Source: Natranaerobius trueperi
Lineage (GTDB): Bacteria > Bacillota > Natranaerobiia > Natranaerobiales > Natranaerobiaceae
Direction of reading: 5' to 3'
Length of the DNA stretch: 64,000 nt
Assembly (NCBI RefSeq): GCF_002216005.1
Contig: NZ_NIQC01000009.1
Span: 1-64,000 of the forward strand
Part shown: positions 45,612 to 55,062 of the stretch, one piece after another
Layout: the number at the start of each line of letters is the position of its first letter
Position numbering within the stretch: the stretch's first letter is position 1
Translations under genes and position numbers: made by a program
The notes under the pieces: generated by a model
Database searches by the model: none
Seen by the model: the letters and a program-made list of their open reading frames with translations, nothing else
What the model was told of the DNA's origin: nothing

Positions 45612-47297
45612 CTAATTTGAACCAAATATCATATTTTTTGCATGTTTTATTGATGTTTCTGATGGCTTATCACCATCTATAATTTTGGCAATTTCATTGA
45701 TCTTTTGGTTTTCATCTAATTCTTCTAAAACAGTAAAAGTTCTACCATCCAATTCTTTTTTAGTTAACTTAAGGTGTTTATCTGCCTTACTTGCTACTTG
45801 AGGTAAATGAGTAACACATAAAACTTGATTGATATCAGATAATTGTTTTAGTTTATCAGCAACTTTTTGTGCAGCATCGCCACTAATGCCTGTATCAATT
45901 TCATCAAAAATCATAGTACCTATATTATCAATTTCTGAAAAAACAGATTTTAAAGCTAGCATTATCCGTGATAATTCACCACCAGATGCAACCTTATTTA
46001 AAGGTTTTAAAGGTTCACCAGGATTTGGACTTATTTGAAATTCGAGCTTGTCCATACCTTTTGTAGTTATTTCATCCAATTCAAATATTTTAACTGCAAA
46101 TTGAATTTTCCCCATAGCTAGTTCAGATAAATGTTTTTGGATAAGTTGTTCTAATCGTTCTTTAGAATCATACCGCATTTCTCTTAATTGCTCAGAGAGC
46201 TCTATAATTTTACGTTTTATTTTATCTCTTTTTTGCTGTAACTCAGATCTTTTATCTTCAGCTCTTTCTAAGTATTCAAGCTCAGCAGTTATTTTATTAA
46301 AATAATGATTAATTTCAACAACACTATTACCATACTTTCTTTTTAATTCATTGTAAATACTTAAACGTTCTTCTACTTCTTGTAATTCTATTGGATTAAT
46401 ATCTATAGCTTCTAGATAATCACTAACTTCACGGCTTATTTCTTCAAGTTGTATCATCGAATTTTCTAATTGTTTATTAATATTATTTAAATTATCATCT
46501 ACATCCACCACAGAAGAAAGTTTATCTAATATTAACCCCAGTGAATCAATAACCGAAGATTGATAGTCATCTCCTGCATACAGTCTTTGATACGAGTACC
46601 CTACAGCTTCTCGTAATCGTTCAACATTAATAAGTTTTTTCCGTAAATCAGTAAGTTCTTCTTCTTCTTTCACAGTAAGATTGGCGTCTTCTATCTCTTG
46701 TTTTTGATAAGCTAATAATTCTAGTTTACGTGCTCGCTCTTTAGGGTCTTCTACTAAATTATCTAATTCCGTTTGTACATTTTCAAATTTATCATATAAA
46801 TTTGAAATTTCTTTTCGCACAGAAAGTATGGTATGTCCACCAAAAGCATCTAGAAGATCTAAATGTTTATCTGTACTGAGTAATGATTGATGTTCATGTT
46901 GTCCATGCATATCTACTAATTGCTTACCCAAAACCTTAAACTTTGAAAGTGTCACTACATGATCGTTAATTTTGCATATACTCTTATTTAGAGAAATTTC
47001 CCTTGTTAGGATCAGGCTATCATCATCTTCTTTAGGTAAGTTCCATTCATCTAGAAGTTGAGTTATGATTTTTTTTTTATAAAAAGAAGGTTTGAAAACA
47101 CCTTGTACTGTAGCTTTATTACATCCTGTTCTTATAAAACTACTTGAGGCTCGCTCACCTAAAATTAAGCCTAATGCATCTAAAATTATGGTTTTACCTG
47201 CACCTGTTTCACCTGTTAAAATATTTAATTTAGAACAAGGTTCTAATACTAGATGTTCAATTAAAGCAAAATTCTTGATATCCAGATGGACTAACAT
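45612..47297 (-). CDS. recN: DNA repair protein RecN
   Basis: A 561-residue SMC-like ATPase for double-strand break repair. Walker A is GETGAGKTIILDALGLILG near residue 30, followed by a long coiled coil (residues ~150-360) and the ABC signature/Walker B part KVASGGELSRIMLALKSVF and TMIFDEIDTGISGDAAQKVA. It lies 13 bases after nadK. The argR gene that often precedes recN in Firmicutes is missing here. Confidence 0.97.
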   Translation of the reverse strand: MLVHLDIKNFALIEHLVLEPCSKLNILTGETGAGKTIILDALGLILGERASSSFIRTGCNKATVQGVFKPSFYKKKIITQLLDEWNLPKEDDDSLILTREISLNKSICKINDHVVTLSKFKVLGKQLVDMHGQHEHQSLLSTDKHLDLLDAFGGHTILSVRKEISNLYDKFENVQTELDNLVEDPKERARKLELLAYQKQEIEDANLTVKEEEELTDLRKKLINVERLREAVGYSYQRLYAGDDYQSSVIDSLGLILDKLSSVVDVDDNLNNINKQLENSMIQLEEISREVSDYLEAIDINPIELQEVEERLSIYNELKRKYGNSVVEINHYFNKITAELEYLERAEDKRSELQQKRDKIKRKIIELSEQLREMRYDSKERLEQLIQKHLSELAMGKIQFAVKIFELDEITTKGMDKLEFQISPNPGEPLKPLNKVASGGELSRIMLALKSVFSEIDNIGTMIFDEIDTGISGDAAQKVADKLKQLSDINQVLCVTHLPQVASKADKHLKLTKKELDGRTFTVLEELDENQKINEIAKIIDGDKPSETSIKHAKNMIFGSN

Positions 47298-47310
47298 CAG
47301 GAACCCTCCT

Positions 47311-48171
47311 TTATACTTCCTGACTTCCAGTTAACTTTTCGTTTAACAATTGATAAAAACTTCTTTTTCTTAGCTTAACTAATTTTGTTTTATATTTTGA
47401 TCTACTAACTTTAATTTCATCACCATCTTGTAATGTGAAACCTTGTTGTCCATCAACAGTTAAAACAACAACCGAATAATAAGTTTTAAGTCTAGCAAAT
47501 ACTGTTTCATTAGATGATATAATAACAGATCTATTATGCGTCAGGTGTGGACAAATTGGTGTAATCATCATTACATCTAAATTTGAACTAATAATAGGAC
47601 CACCAGCTGAAAAAGAGTAGCCAGTCGATCCAGTTGGTGTTGAAACTATTAATCCATCCCCTGGGTATGTTTCTAAATAATTTCCTCCAACTTTAGTTTC
47701 AACTTCTATAATCCTTGAAAAAGGTCCTTTAGCTATTATAACATCATTCAAAGCGCAAAAAGTTGAAATTTCTTTTCTTTCTCTTATTACTGTAGCGTCT
47801 AACATCAACCGTTCTTCAATTGTATAGTTTCCTTCTAATAAATTATTTAAATTTCCAATTATTTCACTTGCTTCTATTTCAGCTAAAAATCCTAATTTCC
47901 CAAGGTTTACTCCTAAAATAGGAATTTCATAGTAGGCATATTCCCGTGCAACTTTTAAGATGGTTCCATCTCCGCCTAAAATAACTATGATATCAGCAAC
48001 ATTTCCTATTTCATCAGAAGACGCCCCCATTTCAGGTTCACCTATTAAATCAGCTCCTTCATGAGTTAAATATACATTGATATCATGATCCATAAAAATT
48101 TTAAGCATTCTACGAGTGATTTCAGATACTTTATCCTTATGTATATTCGGTATCAATGCAATAGAGTTCAT
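47311..48171 (-). CDS. nadK: NAD kinase
   Basis: A 286-residue ATP-NAD kinase making NADP. IVILGGDGTILKVAREY contains the conserved GGDGT, and DGLIVSTPTGSTGYSFSAGG the NAD-binding motif. Its ATG overlaps the stop of tlyA by four bases. Confidence 0.97.
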   Translation of the reverse strand: MNSIALIPNIHKDKVSEITRRMLKIFMDHDINVYLTHEGADLIGEPEMGASSDEIGNVADIIVILGGDGTILKVAREYAYYEIPILGVNLGKLGFLAEIEASEIIGNLNNLLEGNYTIEERLMLDATVIRERKEISTFCALNDVIIAKGPFSRIIEVETKVGGNYLETYPGDGLIVSTPTGSTGYSFSAGGPIISSNLDVMMITPICPHLTHNRSVIISSNETVFARLKTYYSVVVLTVDGQQGFTLQDGDEIKVSRSKYKTKLVKLRKRSFYQLLNEKLTGSQEV

Positions 48172-49022
48172 AAAGAGCCTCCTTTTAGAAATTCATGAGC
48201 ATTTTTTACTTCTCTTGCAATCATATCTGAAAAGTGACGATTCCTGTTATAATTATTTTTATTTGATTTTTTATCTAATAAATGAATCAAATATTCAATA
48301 TTACCTTTAGGTCCTTTGATGGGGGAATAAGTTATGTTATTTGGTTCTAAATTATTTTCCAAAGAAAACTCTAAAATGTTTTGTAATACATCAATATGTG
48401 TATATCTATCTTTAACAACGCCATTTTTACCAATTTTATCTCTACTAACTTCAAACTGGGGTTTTATTAACATAATCATCTCTTTAGGTTCATCTAAGAT
48501 TTCCACTAATTTAGGTATGATTAATTTTAGTGATATAAATGAAACATCTACTGTAGCTAAAGTTGGAATAGGCTCAAACAAATTAGAGTCTACATGACGT
48601 ATATTAGTTCTTTCATAAACACTCACTCTATCATCTTTTCTAAGTTTCCATGCAAACTGTCCATATCCTACGTCAACTGCATGAACATGTCTTGCACCTA
48701 CTTGTAATAAGCAGTCCGTAAATCCGCCAGTTGATGCTCCAACATCTATAGCAATTCTGTCATTTATATCTACCTTAAAAGCCTCTAAACCTTTCTCTAA
48801 TTTCAATCCTCCACGACTAACATATTTTAACGGATCTTCTTTTACATATATATTTTTATCACTAGGTGTTTTTTGTCCTGGTTTATCAACCTTTTCTCCA
48901 TCAACATAAACCATGCCAGCCATTATACATCTTTTAGCTCTTTCTCTACTTGAAATAAAACCTTTATCAACTAAAATTTGATCTAATCTTTTTTTACCCG
49001 TGGTCAACCTGTTCACCCTCAT
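48168..49022 (-). CDS. tlyA: TlyA-family rRNA 2'-O-methyltransferase
   Basis: A protein of up to 284 residues: N-terminal S4 RNA-binding domain (KKRLDQILVDKGFISSRERA), then an FtsJ-like methyltransferase domain with DVGASTGGFTDCLLQVGA near residue 92 (SAM binding) and MLIKPQFEVSRD near residue 185. TlyA methylates ribose in 16S and 23S rRNA in mycobacteria; the Bacillus relative is YqxC. The ATG at 49022 lies within dxs; a TTG at 49007 with GAGGGTG upstream is a possible alternative start. Confidence 0.93.
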   Translation of the reverse strand: MRVNRLTTGKKRLDQILVDKGFISSRERAKRCIMAGMVYVDGEKVDKPGQKTPSDKNIYVKEDPLKYVSRGGLKLEKGLEAFKVDINDRIAIDVGASTGGFTDCLLQVGARHVHAVDVGYGQFAWKLRKDDRVSVYERTNIRHVDSNLFEPIPTLATVDVSFISLKLIIPKLVEILDEPKEMIMLIKPQFEVSRDKIGKNGVVKDRYTHIDVLQNILEFSLENNLEPNNITYSPIKGPKGNIEYLIHLLDKKSNKNNYNRNRHFSDMIAREVKNAHEFLKGGSL

Positions 49023-50895
49023 CTCTTAAAAAATTTAATAGTTTATCTGAAATTTGTTCAGGTGCCATCATATATTCAGCTAATAGCTTATCCCTTTCAC
49101 CTTGTGGTATAAATTTATCTGGAAGTGCAAAACGAAATAATATTTTATCAGACATACCTATACTTGATAGATATTCAAGTACTCCACTACTAAACCCACC
49201 TATTTCAGTATTTTCTTCAAACACGCATAGATGTTGATGACTAGATGCTAACTTTTTAATACCCTCTTCATCTAACGGTTTTATAAATCTTGCATTATAA
49301 ACTGTCGTAGAGATACCATGAGTTTCTAGGTTTTCTGCTACTTTATTAGCGTGGTTAACCATTTTACCTACTGCAACCAAGGCAATTTGATTTCCTTTTC
49401 TCAAAGTTTCACCTTTATAAAGAGGCAATAATTTAGGAGGCTCATTTAAAGGTACGCCTTCTCCACAACCTCGTGGATACCTAATCACAACTGGTTTGTT
49501 TAGTGATATACCAGTACTTATCATATCTTTTAATTCTTTTTCATTCTTCGGAGACATAATAACTAAATTTGGAATATTCCTTAGAAAGGAAAGATCATAA
49601 AGACCTTGGTGAGTTTCTCCGTCACCACCTACTATTCCAGCACGATCAACACCTAATACAACAGGTAAATTTTGTAAGCAAATATCATGGGTTATTTGAT
49701 CATATGCTCTTTGTAAAAAAGTTGAATACAGGGCAATTACTGGTTTGTATCCTGAACTTGCTAACCCTGCTGCAAAAGTTGTTGCATGTTGTTCTGCAAT
49801 ACCAACATCAAAAAACCGTTCGGGGAATTCTTTTTCAAAGGATTTTAATCCAGTTCCATCTTTCATAGCAGCAGTAATAGCAACTACCGATTTATCTTCT
49901 TTAGCAATTTCAGTAACAGTATCACCAAAAACTTCAGAATATTTTGGAGGCAGATTGGGCCTTTCAAGTGGTTTGCCAGTCGATACATCAAATGAACTTA
50001 CTCCATGAAACTTATCAGGAAACTTTTCTGCAGGTTCGTACCCTTTACCTTTTTTTGTTATTACATGAACCAAAACAGGACCATTTTTTTCTCGCGCGTT
50101 CTTTAAAACATTTAGAAGGTTTGAAACATCATGACCATCAATAGGTCCCAAATACGTAAAACCCATCTCTTCAAATAGTATACCTGATACCATTAAATAC
50201 TTAAGACTATCTTTAACACGCTCCATAGATTTTATAACTTTACCGCCAATTGCCGGAATACGTTTTAGAAGAAATTCTATATCATCTTTAACACGGTGAT
50301 ATGTAGGATCTGTTCTCAATCGACTTAAATAAGACGACATAGCACCAACATTTTCACCAATAGACATTTCATTATCGTTTAAAATAACAGTTAAATTACT
50401 TTTTTCATGTCCAGCATGATTCAATGCTTCAAAAGCCATACCGCCTGTCAACGCACCATCACCAATAACAGCAACTACTTTTTCAGAACTTTGCTTCAAA
50501 TCTCTCGCTTTAGCCATACCAAGAGCAGCTGAAATTGATGTACTGCTATGTCCAGTTGCAAAAGAATCATGCTCACTTTCTTCTGGCTTAGGAAATCCAG
50601 ACAAGCCTTTGAACTTACGTAAGTCATTAAATTGTTTTTTTCTACCAGTTAGAATTTTATGAATATATGATTGATGACCAACATCCCAAACGATTTTATC
50701 TTTTGGCGTAGAAAAAACACTATGTAAAGCAAGTGATAACTCTACTACACCCAGATTCGGGGCTAAATGTCCTCCAGTTTTAGAAACATTACTAATTAAG
50801 AAATCTCTAATTTCATCTGACAAGCGACATAAATCATCGGCAGTTAAACTCTGCAGATCTTCTGGTGAATTAATTTGATCTAAAAGTTTATACAT
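48994..50895 (-). CDS. dxs: 1-deoxy-D-xylulose-5-phosphate synthase
   Basis: A 633-residue thiamine diphosphate enzyme, the first step of the MEP isoprenoid pathway (pyruvate + glyceraldehyde 3-phosphate to DXP). VAVIGDGALTGGMAFEALNH holds the TPP-binding GDG motif, VWDVGHQSYIHKILTGRK is near residue 70, and the pyrimidine domain shows FFDVGIAEQHATTFAAGLAS. It lies downstream of oapA and overlaps tlyA. Confidence 0.98.
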   Translation of the reverse strand: MYKLLDQINSPEDLQSLTADDLCRLSDEIRDFLISNVSKTGGHLAPNLGVVELSLALHSVFSTPKDKIVWDVGHQSYIHKILTGRKKQFNDLRKFKGLSGFPKPEESEHDSFATGHSSTSISAALGMAKARDLKQSSEKVVAVIGDGALTGGMAFEALNHAGHEKSNLTVILNDNEMSIGENVGAMSSYLSRLRTDPTYHRVKDDIEFLLKRIPAIGGKVIKSMERVKDSLKYLMVSGILFEEMGFTYLGPIDGHDVSNLLNVLKNAREKNGPVLVHVITKKGKGYEPAEKFPDKFHGVSSFDVSTGKPLERPNLPPKYSEVFGDTVTEIAKEDKSVVAITAAMKDGTGLKSFEKEFPERFFDVGIAEQHATTFAAGLASSGYKPVIALYSTFLQRAYDQITHDICLQNLPVVLGVDRAGIVGGDGETHQGLYDLSFLRNIPNLVIMSPKNEKELKDMISTGISLNKPVVIRYPRGCGEGVPLNEPPKLLPLYKGETLRKGNQIALVAVGKMVNHANKVAENLETHGISTTVYNARFIKPLDEEGIKKLASSHQHLCVFEENTEIGGFSSGVLEYLSSIGMSDKILFRFALPDKFIPQGERDKLLAEYMMAPEQISDKLLNFLRDEGEQVDHG

Positions 50896-50920
50896 ATAAA
50901 CCCCCTCAACCTTTAAAGCT

Positions 50921-51514
50921 TTATTTATCCATCAGACTAGAAATGTATCTCTTTGGAATACTTATAAACTCTTCTAGTTTAGTCAAAAAAATTCCGACTA
51001 TGTATATAATATATGTTCCTTTTGTTACAGCTAAATATTTCCCTATTGATTTGCCTCCTACAGTAAAAGCAGATATAAAAGCTGTTAATACTATATTTAA
51101 AGCTGTTGATCCTAGCATTTCTTGATGTGTAATAAGTCTCATTACTAATATAGTAGTTATAGTACCACTAGCTATACCAGCAATATCACCTATAACATCG
51201 GCACAAAAATTAGCTACTTGATCTCTATTTTTTACTAAATTATTTGCTTTTTTTGCCCCATAAACTTTTTTCGCGGCTTTAGCATTAATAGGTGCTTCGC
51301 TAGCTGAAGTAGCAGAGACACCAATCAAATCAAAAAAAATACCTATTAAAACAGTTATTATCAAAACCAAAAAAGTTATTATAGTTGAAGTAACTTGCGA
51401 TAGAATAAATTGACTTAGAAAACTAAATATAACTGCTAAAAAAAATGTCCATATACTAATAATTACGGTCCAACGTAAGACCGCATTTTGCTTTTCTTTT
51501 TCTTTATTTTTCAA
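50921..51514 (-). CDS. oapA: OLE RNA-associated membrane protein OapA
   Basis: A 197-residue protein with about four membrane helices. The stretch FFDLIGVSATSASEAPINAKAAKKVYGAK (residues ~61-89) follows the second helix and resembles the conserved cytoplasmic motif of OapA and, more distantly, CNNM/CorB-type proteins. The gene lies directly downstream of the structured RNA and upstream of dxs, as in OLE-containing extremophile Firmicutes, where OapA binds OLE RNA and holds it at the membrane. The start is TTG, with AAGGTGA seven bases upstream. Confidence 0.88.
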   Translation of the reverse strand: MKNKEKEKQNAVLRWTVIISIWTFFLAVIFSFLSQFILSQVTSTIITFLVLIITVLIGIFFDLIGVSATSASEAPINAKAAKKVYGAKKANNLVKNRDQVANFCADVIGDIAGIASGTITTILVMRLITHQEMLGSTALNIVLTAFISAFTVGGKSIGKYLAVTKGTYIIYIVGIFLTKLEEFISIPKRYISSLMDK

Positions 51515-51540
51515 AGTTTTTCACCTTACCTCAAAAAACC

Positions 51541-52152
51541 TTGCGCAGATGGTAGCAGTTCGGGTAAACGCTGTGGCTTAAGGTCTAGCCGGTTTTCCCA
51601 GAAAGAAACCGAGTGTCGCCATCTCGGCGGTTTCCCTTTAATTCTTTCTCTATCTTGTTACCAAAGACAGTGCTAGATTACCACTTAGACCACACTTTAA
51701 TCCCCGAACTTCTTCCCATAAGATGGGAACAGCCTAGGAGTTTTCCTCAATGACATTTCCCATTTTCTAGCCTCTTTTGCAGTATTGGTTTCAAACAGAG
51801 TATTCGAGCAGAGGCCGGCCCTTTGCAGAACACTCATATTTAAGTTATCCACCAATACCACTCAAGGCAGGCTACACTGTACACAGTTTCGCTGCATACA
51901 GGTTCTACCTAAACCGTAGCTTATTTGCCCATGTGTCAAATAAACCACATATTTAGGTCTCCACGGAAGCAGGGGGGCATCTACATGCCATTGTAGATTT
52001 CCCTACTACCTTAACTCCCAGCACCGACCCTCAACTGGGCGTCGAAAGCCGACACCAGGAACTTCATCGATGTGCCCTTTAGCGGATTTTTAGGCCCGCC
52101 TTCGAAAATAGGGTTGCCAACTAGGATACTGCACCATCTGCTTATTAAGGTT
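51541..52152 (-). ncRNA. ole: OLE RNA (ornate large extremophilic RNA)
   Basis: About 610 bases with no plausible coding frame on the minus strand, placed between ispA/DUF212 and oapA, the conserved OLE locus. GCAGATGGT near the 5' end (52141-52133) pairs exactly with ACCATCTGC near the 3' end (51553-51545), closing the whole RNA in a long-range helix. Internal hairpins are clear, for example ATCTACA with TGTAGAT (51979-51998) and GGTGTCG with CGACGCC near 52038-52055. It is much richer in G+C than its surroundings, as expected for structured RNA. OLE RNA forms a membrane complex with OapA and is linked to stress tolerance (alcohol, cold, Mg2+) in Bacillus halodurans. Exact ends are inferred from the promoter and the closing helix. 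Confidence 0.9.
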
Positions 52153-52159
52153 CATAAAT

Positions 52160-52188
52160 ATTATAACACAGCTTTAATAAAAATAAAA
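52160..52188 (-). promoter_or_regulatory. Likely promoter for OLE RNA
   Basis: A perfect TATAAT (-10) at 52165-52160 on the minus strand, with a T-rich, weak -35 (TTTTAT) 17 bases upstream. A start at about 52152 fits the 5' end implied by the closing helix at 52141. It lies just after the DUF212 stop. Confidence 0.65.
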
Positions 52189-52192
52189 AGAA

Positions 52193-52636
52193 TTATACTA
52201 TTAGATAAGATACAACCAAACCTAAAATTGCACCAAAAATAACTTCTATAGGAGTATGGCCTAATAACTCCTTCAGACGTTTTTCTGTTAATTTCTTATC
52301 ATTATTGCTATCAAAAATTAATCTATTTAATATAGCTGCTTGCTTACCGGCAGCTCTACGTACACCAGCAGCATCATACATAACTACTAAAGATAAAACA
52401 AGTGCCATAGCTGTTAAAGGGGACTCCCACCCCACTTTAAAACCTAAGGCACCTGTTAACCCCATTACAAATGCAGAATGGGAGCTTGGCATACCTCCAC
52501 TTGCTACAAATAATTTAAAATCTATTGATTTAGTTTTTAATAACGATATCAAAACTTTTAAGAGCTGTGCAATAAACCAAGATATGACAGCTGTTGCAAA
52601 AAAATCATTAGATTTTAGTTTAACCAAAAATTCCAA
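52193..52636 (-). CDS. Divergent PAP2 family protein (DUF212, YuiD-like)
   Basis: A 147-residue protein with about four membrane helices. FVASGGMPSSHSAFVMGLTG contains the PSSH motif of PAP2-type phosphatases and VVMYDAAGVRRAAGKQAAIL is the DUF212 signature. It may dephosphorylate a lipid or isoprenoid pyrophosphate, which would fit the ispA and dxs neighbours, but no substrate is known. The start is TTG with AAGGGG upstream. OLE RNA begins right after it. Confidence 0.85.
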   Translation of the reverse strand: MEFLVKLKSNDFFATAVISWFIAQLLKVLISLLKTKSIDFKLFVASGGMPSSHSAFVMGLTGALGFKVGWESPLTAMALVLSLVVMYDAAGVRRAAGKQAAILNRLIFDSNNDKKLTEKRLKELLGHTPIEVIFGAILGLVVSYLIV

Positions 52637-52669
52637 ACGATATCAACCCCTTAGAGTAGATAGATCCTT

Positions 52670-53560
52670 TTAACTTTCTCGATTCACTAATTTATTAGCT
52701 ATTTTTCGTAATGGTTCGGCTTTTTCCCCATAGGTAGATATAGAGTTAATTGCTTCATTATACAATTTTTGTGCATATTGTTCAGATTCTTTTAAACCTA
52801 TTAATTTGGGGTATGTAGCTTTATCACTTTCTTCATCTTTTCCAAGTGATTTTCCTAATTTTTGTTCATCACCTTTTATATCTAATATATCGTCCACAAC
52901 TTGAAAAGCTAACCCTAACTTTTGAGCGTAATTAGTTATATTATTCAAGTCATTACTACTTGCTTCACCTATTATAGCACCAGCTCTCACACTGGCATTA
53001 AATAATGCACCAGTTTTATTTTCATGTATAAAAGAAACATTTTCAATATTAGCGTTTCTATTTTTTTCCATTTCTAAATCAACAACTTGTCCTCCAATCA
53101 TTCCAGAGGTGCCAGATGCTTTTGATATCTCTCTAGCCGCTTTTAAGCCAATATATGGATATTTATAATTTAAAGAGCTTTCTAACATTAGTTCAAATGA
53201 ATAATTCAGTAAAGCATCTCCTGCTAAAATAGCTATATCTTCTCCGTATATCACATGGTTAGTTGGTTTACCTCTTCTCTTATCATCATTATCTAAAGCT
53301 GGTAAATCATCATGTATTAAAGAATAGGTATGAATCATTTCTATAGCACAGGCAAACGGAAGTAACTCGTCTTCTTTTGTTCCAAAGAACTCTCCTGTAA
53401 TTAATGTTAATACAGGCCTAAGGCGCTTGCCACCTGCAAAAACACTATGCCTCATAGATTTATGAATGTGATTGGGAATAGTTTCAGCATTAGGTAGATA
53501 TTCATCTAAAGATTGCTCAATTAAAATTCTTTTGTCTTCTAAATAATTATCATAATTCAT
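52670..53560 (-). CDS. ispA: Polyprenyl synthetase (farnesyl/geranylgeranyl diphosphate synthase)
   Basis: A 296-residue trans-prenyltransferase. The first Asp-rich motif is DDLPALDNDD near residue 83, the second DDILD near residue 220 (FQVVDDILDIKG). It condenses IPP with allylic diphosphates; the product length cannot be read with certainty, but length and motifs fit FPP synthase. I start at the ATG at 53560, which has AGGAGG upstream, rather than at 53578 inside xseB. Confidence 0.95.
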   Translation of the reverse strand: MNYDNYLEDKRILIEQSLDEYLPNAETIPNHIHKSMRHSVFAGGKRLRPVLTLITGEFFGTKEDELLPFACAIEMIHTYSLIHDDLPALDNDDKRRGKPTNHVIYGEDIAILAGDALLNYSFELMLESSLNYKYPYIGLKAAREISKASGTSGMIGGQVVDLEMEKNRNANIENVSFIHENKTGALFNASVRAGAIIGEASSNDLNNITNYAQKLGLAFQVVDDILDIKGDEQKLGKSLGKDEESDKATYPKLIGLKESEQYAQKLYNEAINSISTYGEKAEPLRKIANKLVNRES

Positions 53561-53561
53561 A

Positions 53562-53810
53562 TTAACTCTCCTCCTCAAAATCGACAGGCTCTAAAGTTAA
53601 TTCACCGGTTTGTTTATCCTTTGCCAATTTTTCAATCTTTTTTTCAGCAGTTTGAAGTTTTTTACTACAAACTTGAGATAATTCAATACCACGTTGAAAA
53701 TTTTCTAGCGATTGTTCTAAGGTTAAATCTCCTTGTTCTAAAGATTTTACCACTTTTTCTAATTCTTTTAAAGAATCTTCAAAACTCATCTGTTCTTTTT
53801 TACTTGTCAC
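53562..53810 (-). CDS. xseB: Exodeoxyribonuclease VII small subunit
   Basis: An 82-residue coiled-coil protein: MSFEDSLKELEKVVKSLEQG and LTLEQSLENFQRGIELSQVC are the family core. It binds XseA to form exonuclease VII. I start at the GTG at 53810 (AAGGAG eight bases before); the longer frame to 53852 would run far into xseA. Overlaps xseA by 11 bases. Confidence 0.95.
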   Translation of the reverse strand: MTSKKEQMSFEDSLKELEKVVKSLEQGDLTLEQSLENFQRGIELSQVCSKKLQTAEKKIEKLAKDKQTGELTLEPVDFEEES

Positions 53811-55062
53811 CTCTATCCACTCCTTCACCCTCAACAAACTCATAAATATCATCGTAGCTATGATTTTTTGTTCCTTTTACACAACAATCCGCTTTACCAT
53901 CACTAAACTGTAACTGAATATTATCACCTTTTCCTAAATGTTCAATACTTGTAACTACTTGGCCTTTTTCTGTTTCACAAAAAGTATATCCTCTTTTTAG
54001 TACTTTTAACGGACTTAATGAATCAAGTTTTTTAACAAGAATTTTAAATTGATTTTTTTGCTCCTGTATTAAATGATATTGTTCTCGTAACAACCTCTGA
54101 TCCAAATATTCTAATTCTTTTTTTCTTTCTAAAACGAAAATCTCTGGTGTTTTAATAACTGGTCTGTTTACTAATTCATGATATTTATGTCTAAGATTAT
54201 TAACTCTATTAAGTAGACCTTTTTCTAACCTTTGTCTATAGTCTTCTAATAAACGCATAAGTTCTTCTTGATCTGGAACCACTAATTCTGCAGCAGCTGT
54301 TGGAGTAGGTGCTCTTAGATCTGATACAAAATCAGAAATAGTAAAGTCTGTTTCGTGTCCAACACAGGACACCACTGGGGTTTGAGAGTTAAAAATAGCT
54401 CGTGCCACGTCTTCTGTATTAAATGGCCAAATTTCTTCTAAAGAACCTCCTCCTCTGCCGAGAAGAATTACGTCTCCATCAATCATTGCATTCGCGTACT
54501 GTATCCCAGAAGCAATTTCTGTTTGTGCCAATTCACCTTGGACACGTACCGGTATTAATGTTATGGATGTTAATGGATATCTTCTACTAATCGTTACAAC
54601 CATATCTCTAACAGCGGCACCAGTAGGTGAAGTAATAACTACTACTTTTTTAGGAAACTTAGGTATTGGTTTTTTATATTCAGTATCAAAGAGACCTTCC
54701 TCTTTTAAATCGTTTTTTAACTTTTCAAAAGCTAAATGTAAAGAGCCCATTCCATCACGTTGCATACTATCTACATAAAGTTGATATAGCCCGGCTTTTT
54801 CATATATGCCCACAAAACCTGAAACGATTACCTTAATTCCATCTCTAGGCTTAAAGTCCAGGGCCCAATTCCGGTTTCTAAACATTATACACCGTAAACT
54901 AGCACCCTGGTCTTTAATAGTAAAATACATATGCCCTGATGAGTGATGTTTGAAATTTGAGATTTCACCTCTCACCAGGACATTTTTTAAATTGTTATCT
55001 TTTAATAAAAGATTCTTCAAGTAACCTGTAAGCTGTGTTACAGTTACTGCTTGTTTTTCCAT
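53800..55062 (-). CDS. xseA: Exodeoxyribonuclease VII large subunit
   Basis: A 420-residue nuclease subunit: N-terminal OB fold ([20 protein letters not shown]), then the catalytic core with [40 protein letters not shown] and [20 protein letters not shown]. It degrades single-stranded DNA from both ends with XseB. Overlaps folD by 19 bases. Confidence 0.97.
   Translation of the reverse strand: MEKQAVTVTQLTGYLKNLLLKDNNLKNVLVRGEISNFKHHSSGHMYFTIKDQGASLRCIMFRNRNWALDFKPRDGIKVIVSGFVGIYEKAGLYQLYVDSMQRDGMGSLHLAFEKLKNDLKEEGLFDTEYKKPIPKFPKKVVVITSPTGAAVRDMVVTISRRYPLTSITLIPVRVQGELAQTEIASGIQYANAMIDGDVILLGRGGGSLEEIWPFNTEDVARAIFNSQTPVVSCVGHETDFTISDFVSDLRAPTPTAAAELVVPDQEELMRLLEDYRQRLEKGLLNRVNNLRHKYHELVNRPVIKTPEIFVLERKKELEYLDQRLLREQYHLIQEQKNQFKILVKKLDSLSPLKVLKRGYTFCETEKGQVVTSIEHLGKGDNIQLQFSDGKADCCVKGTKNHSYDDIYEFVEGEGVDRGDK

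Noticed and set aside
51488-51676. Plus-strand open frame of 62 codons across the oapA start and OLE RNA 3' end
   Set aside because: It runs antisense to oapA and a structured RNA, has no recognisable protein features, and is best explained by chance.
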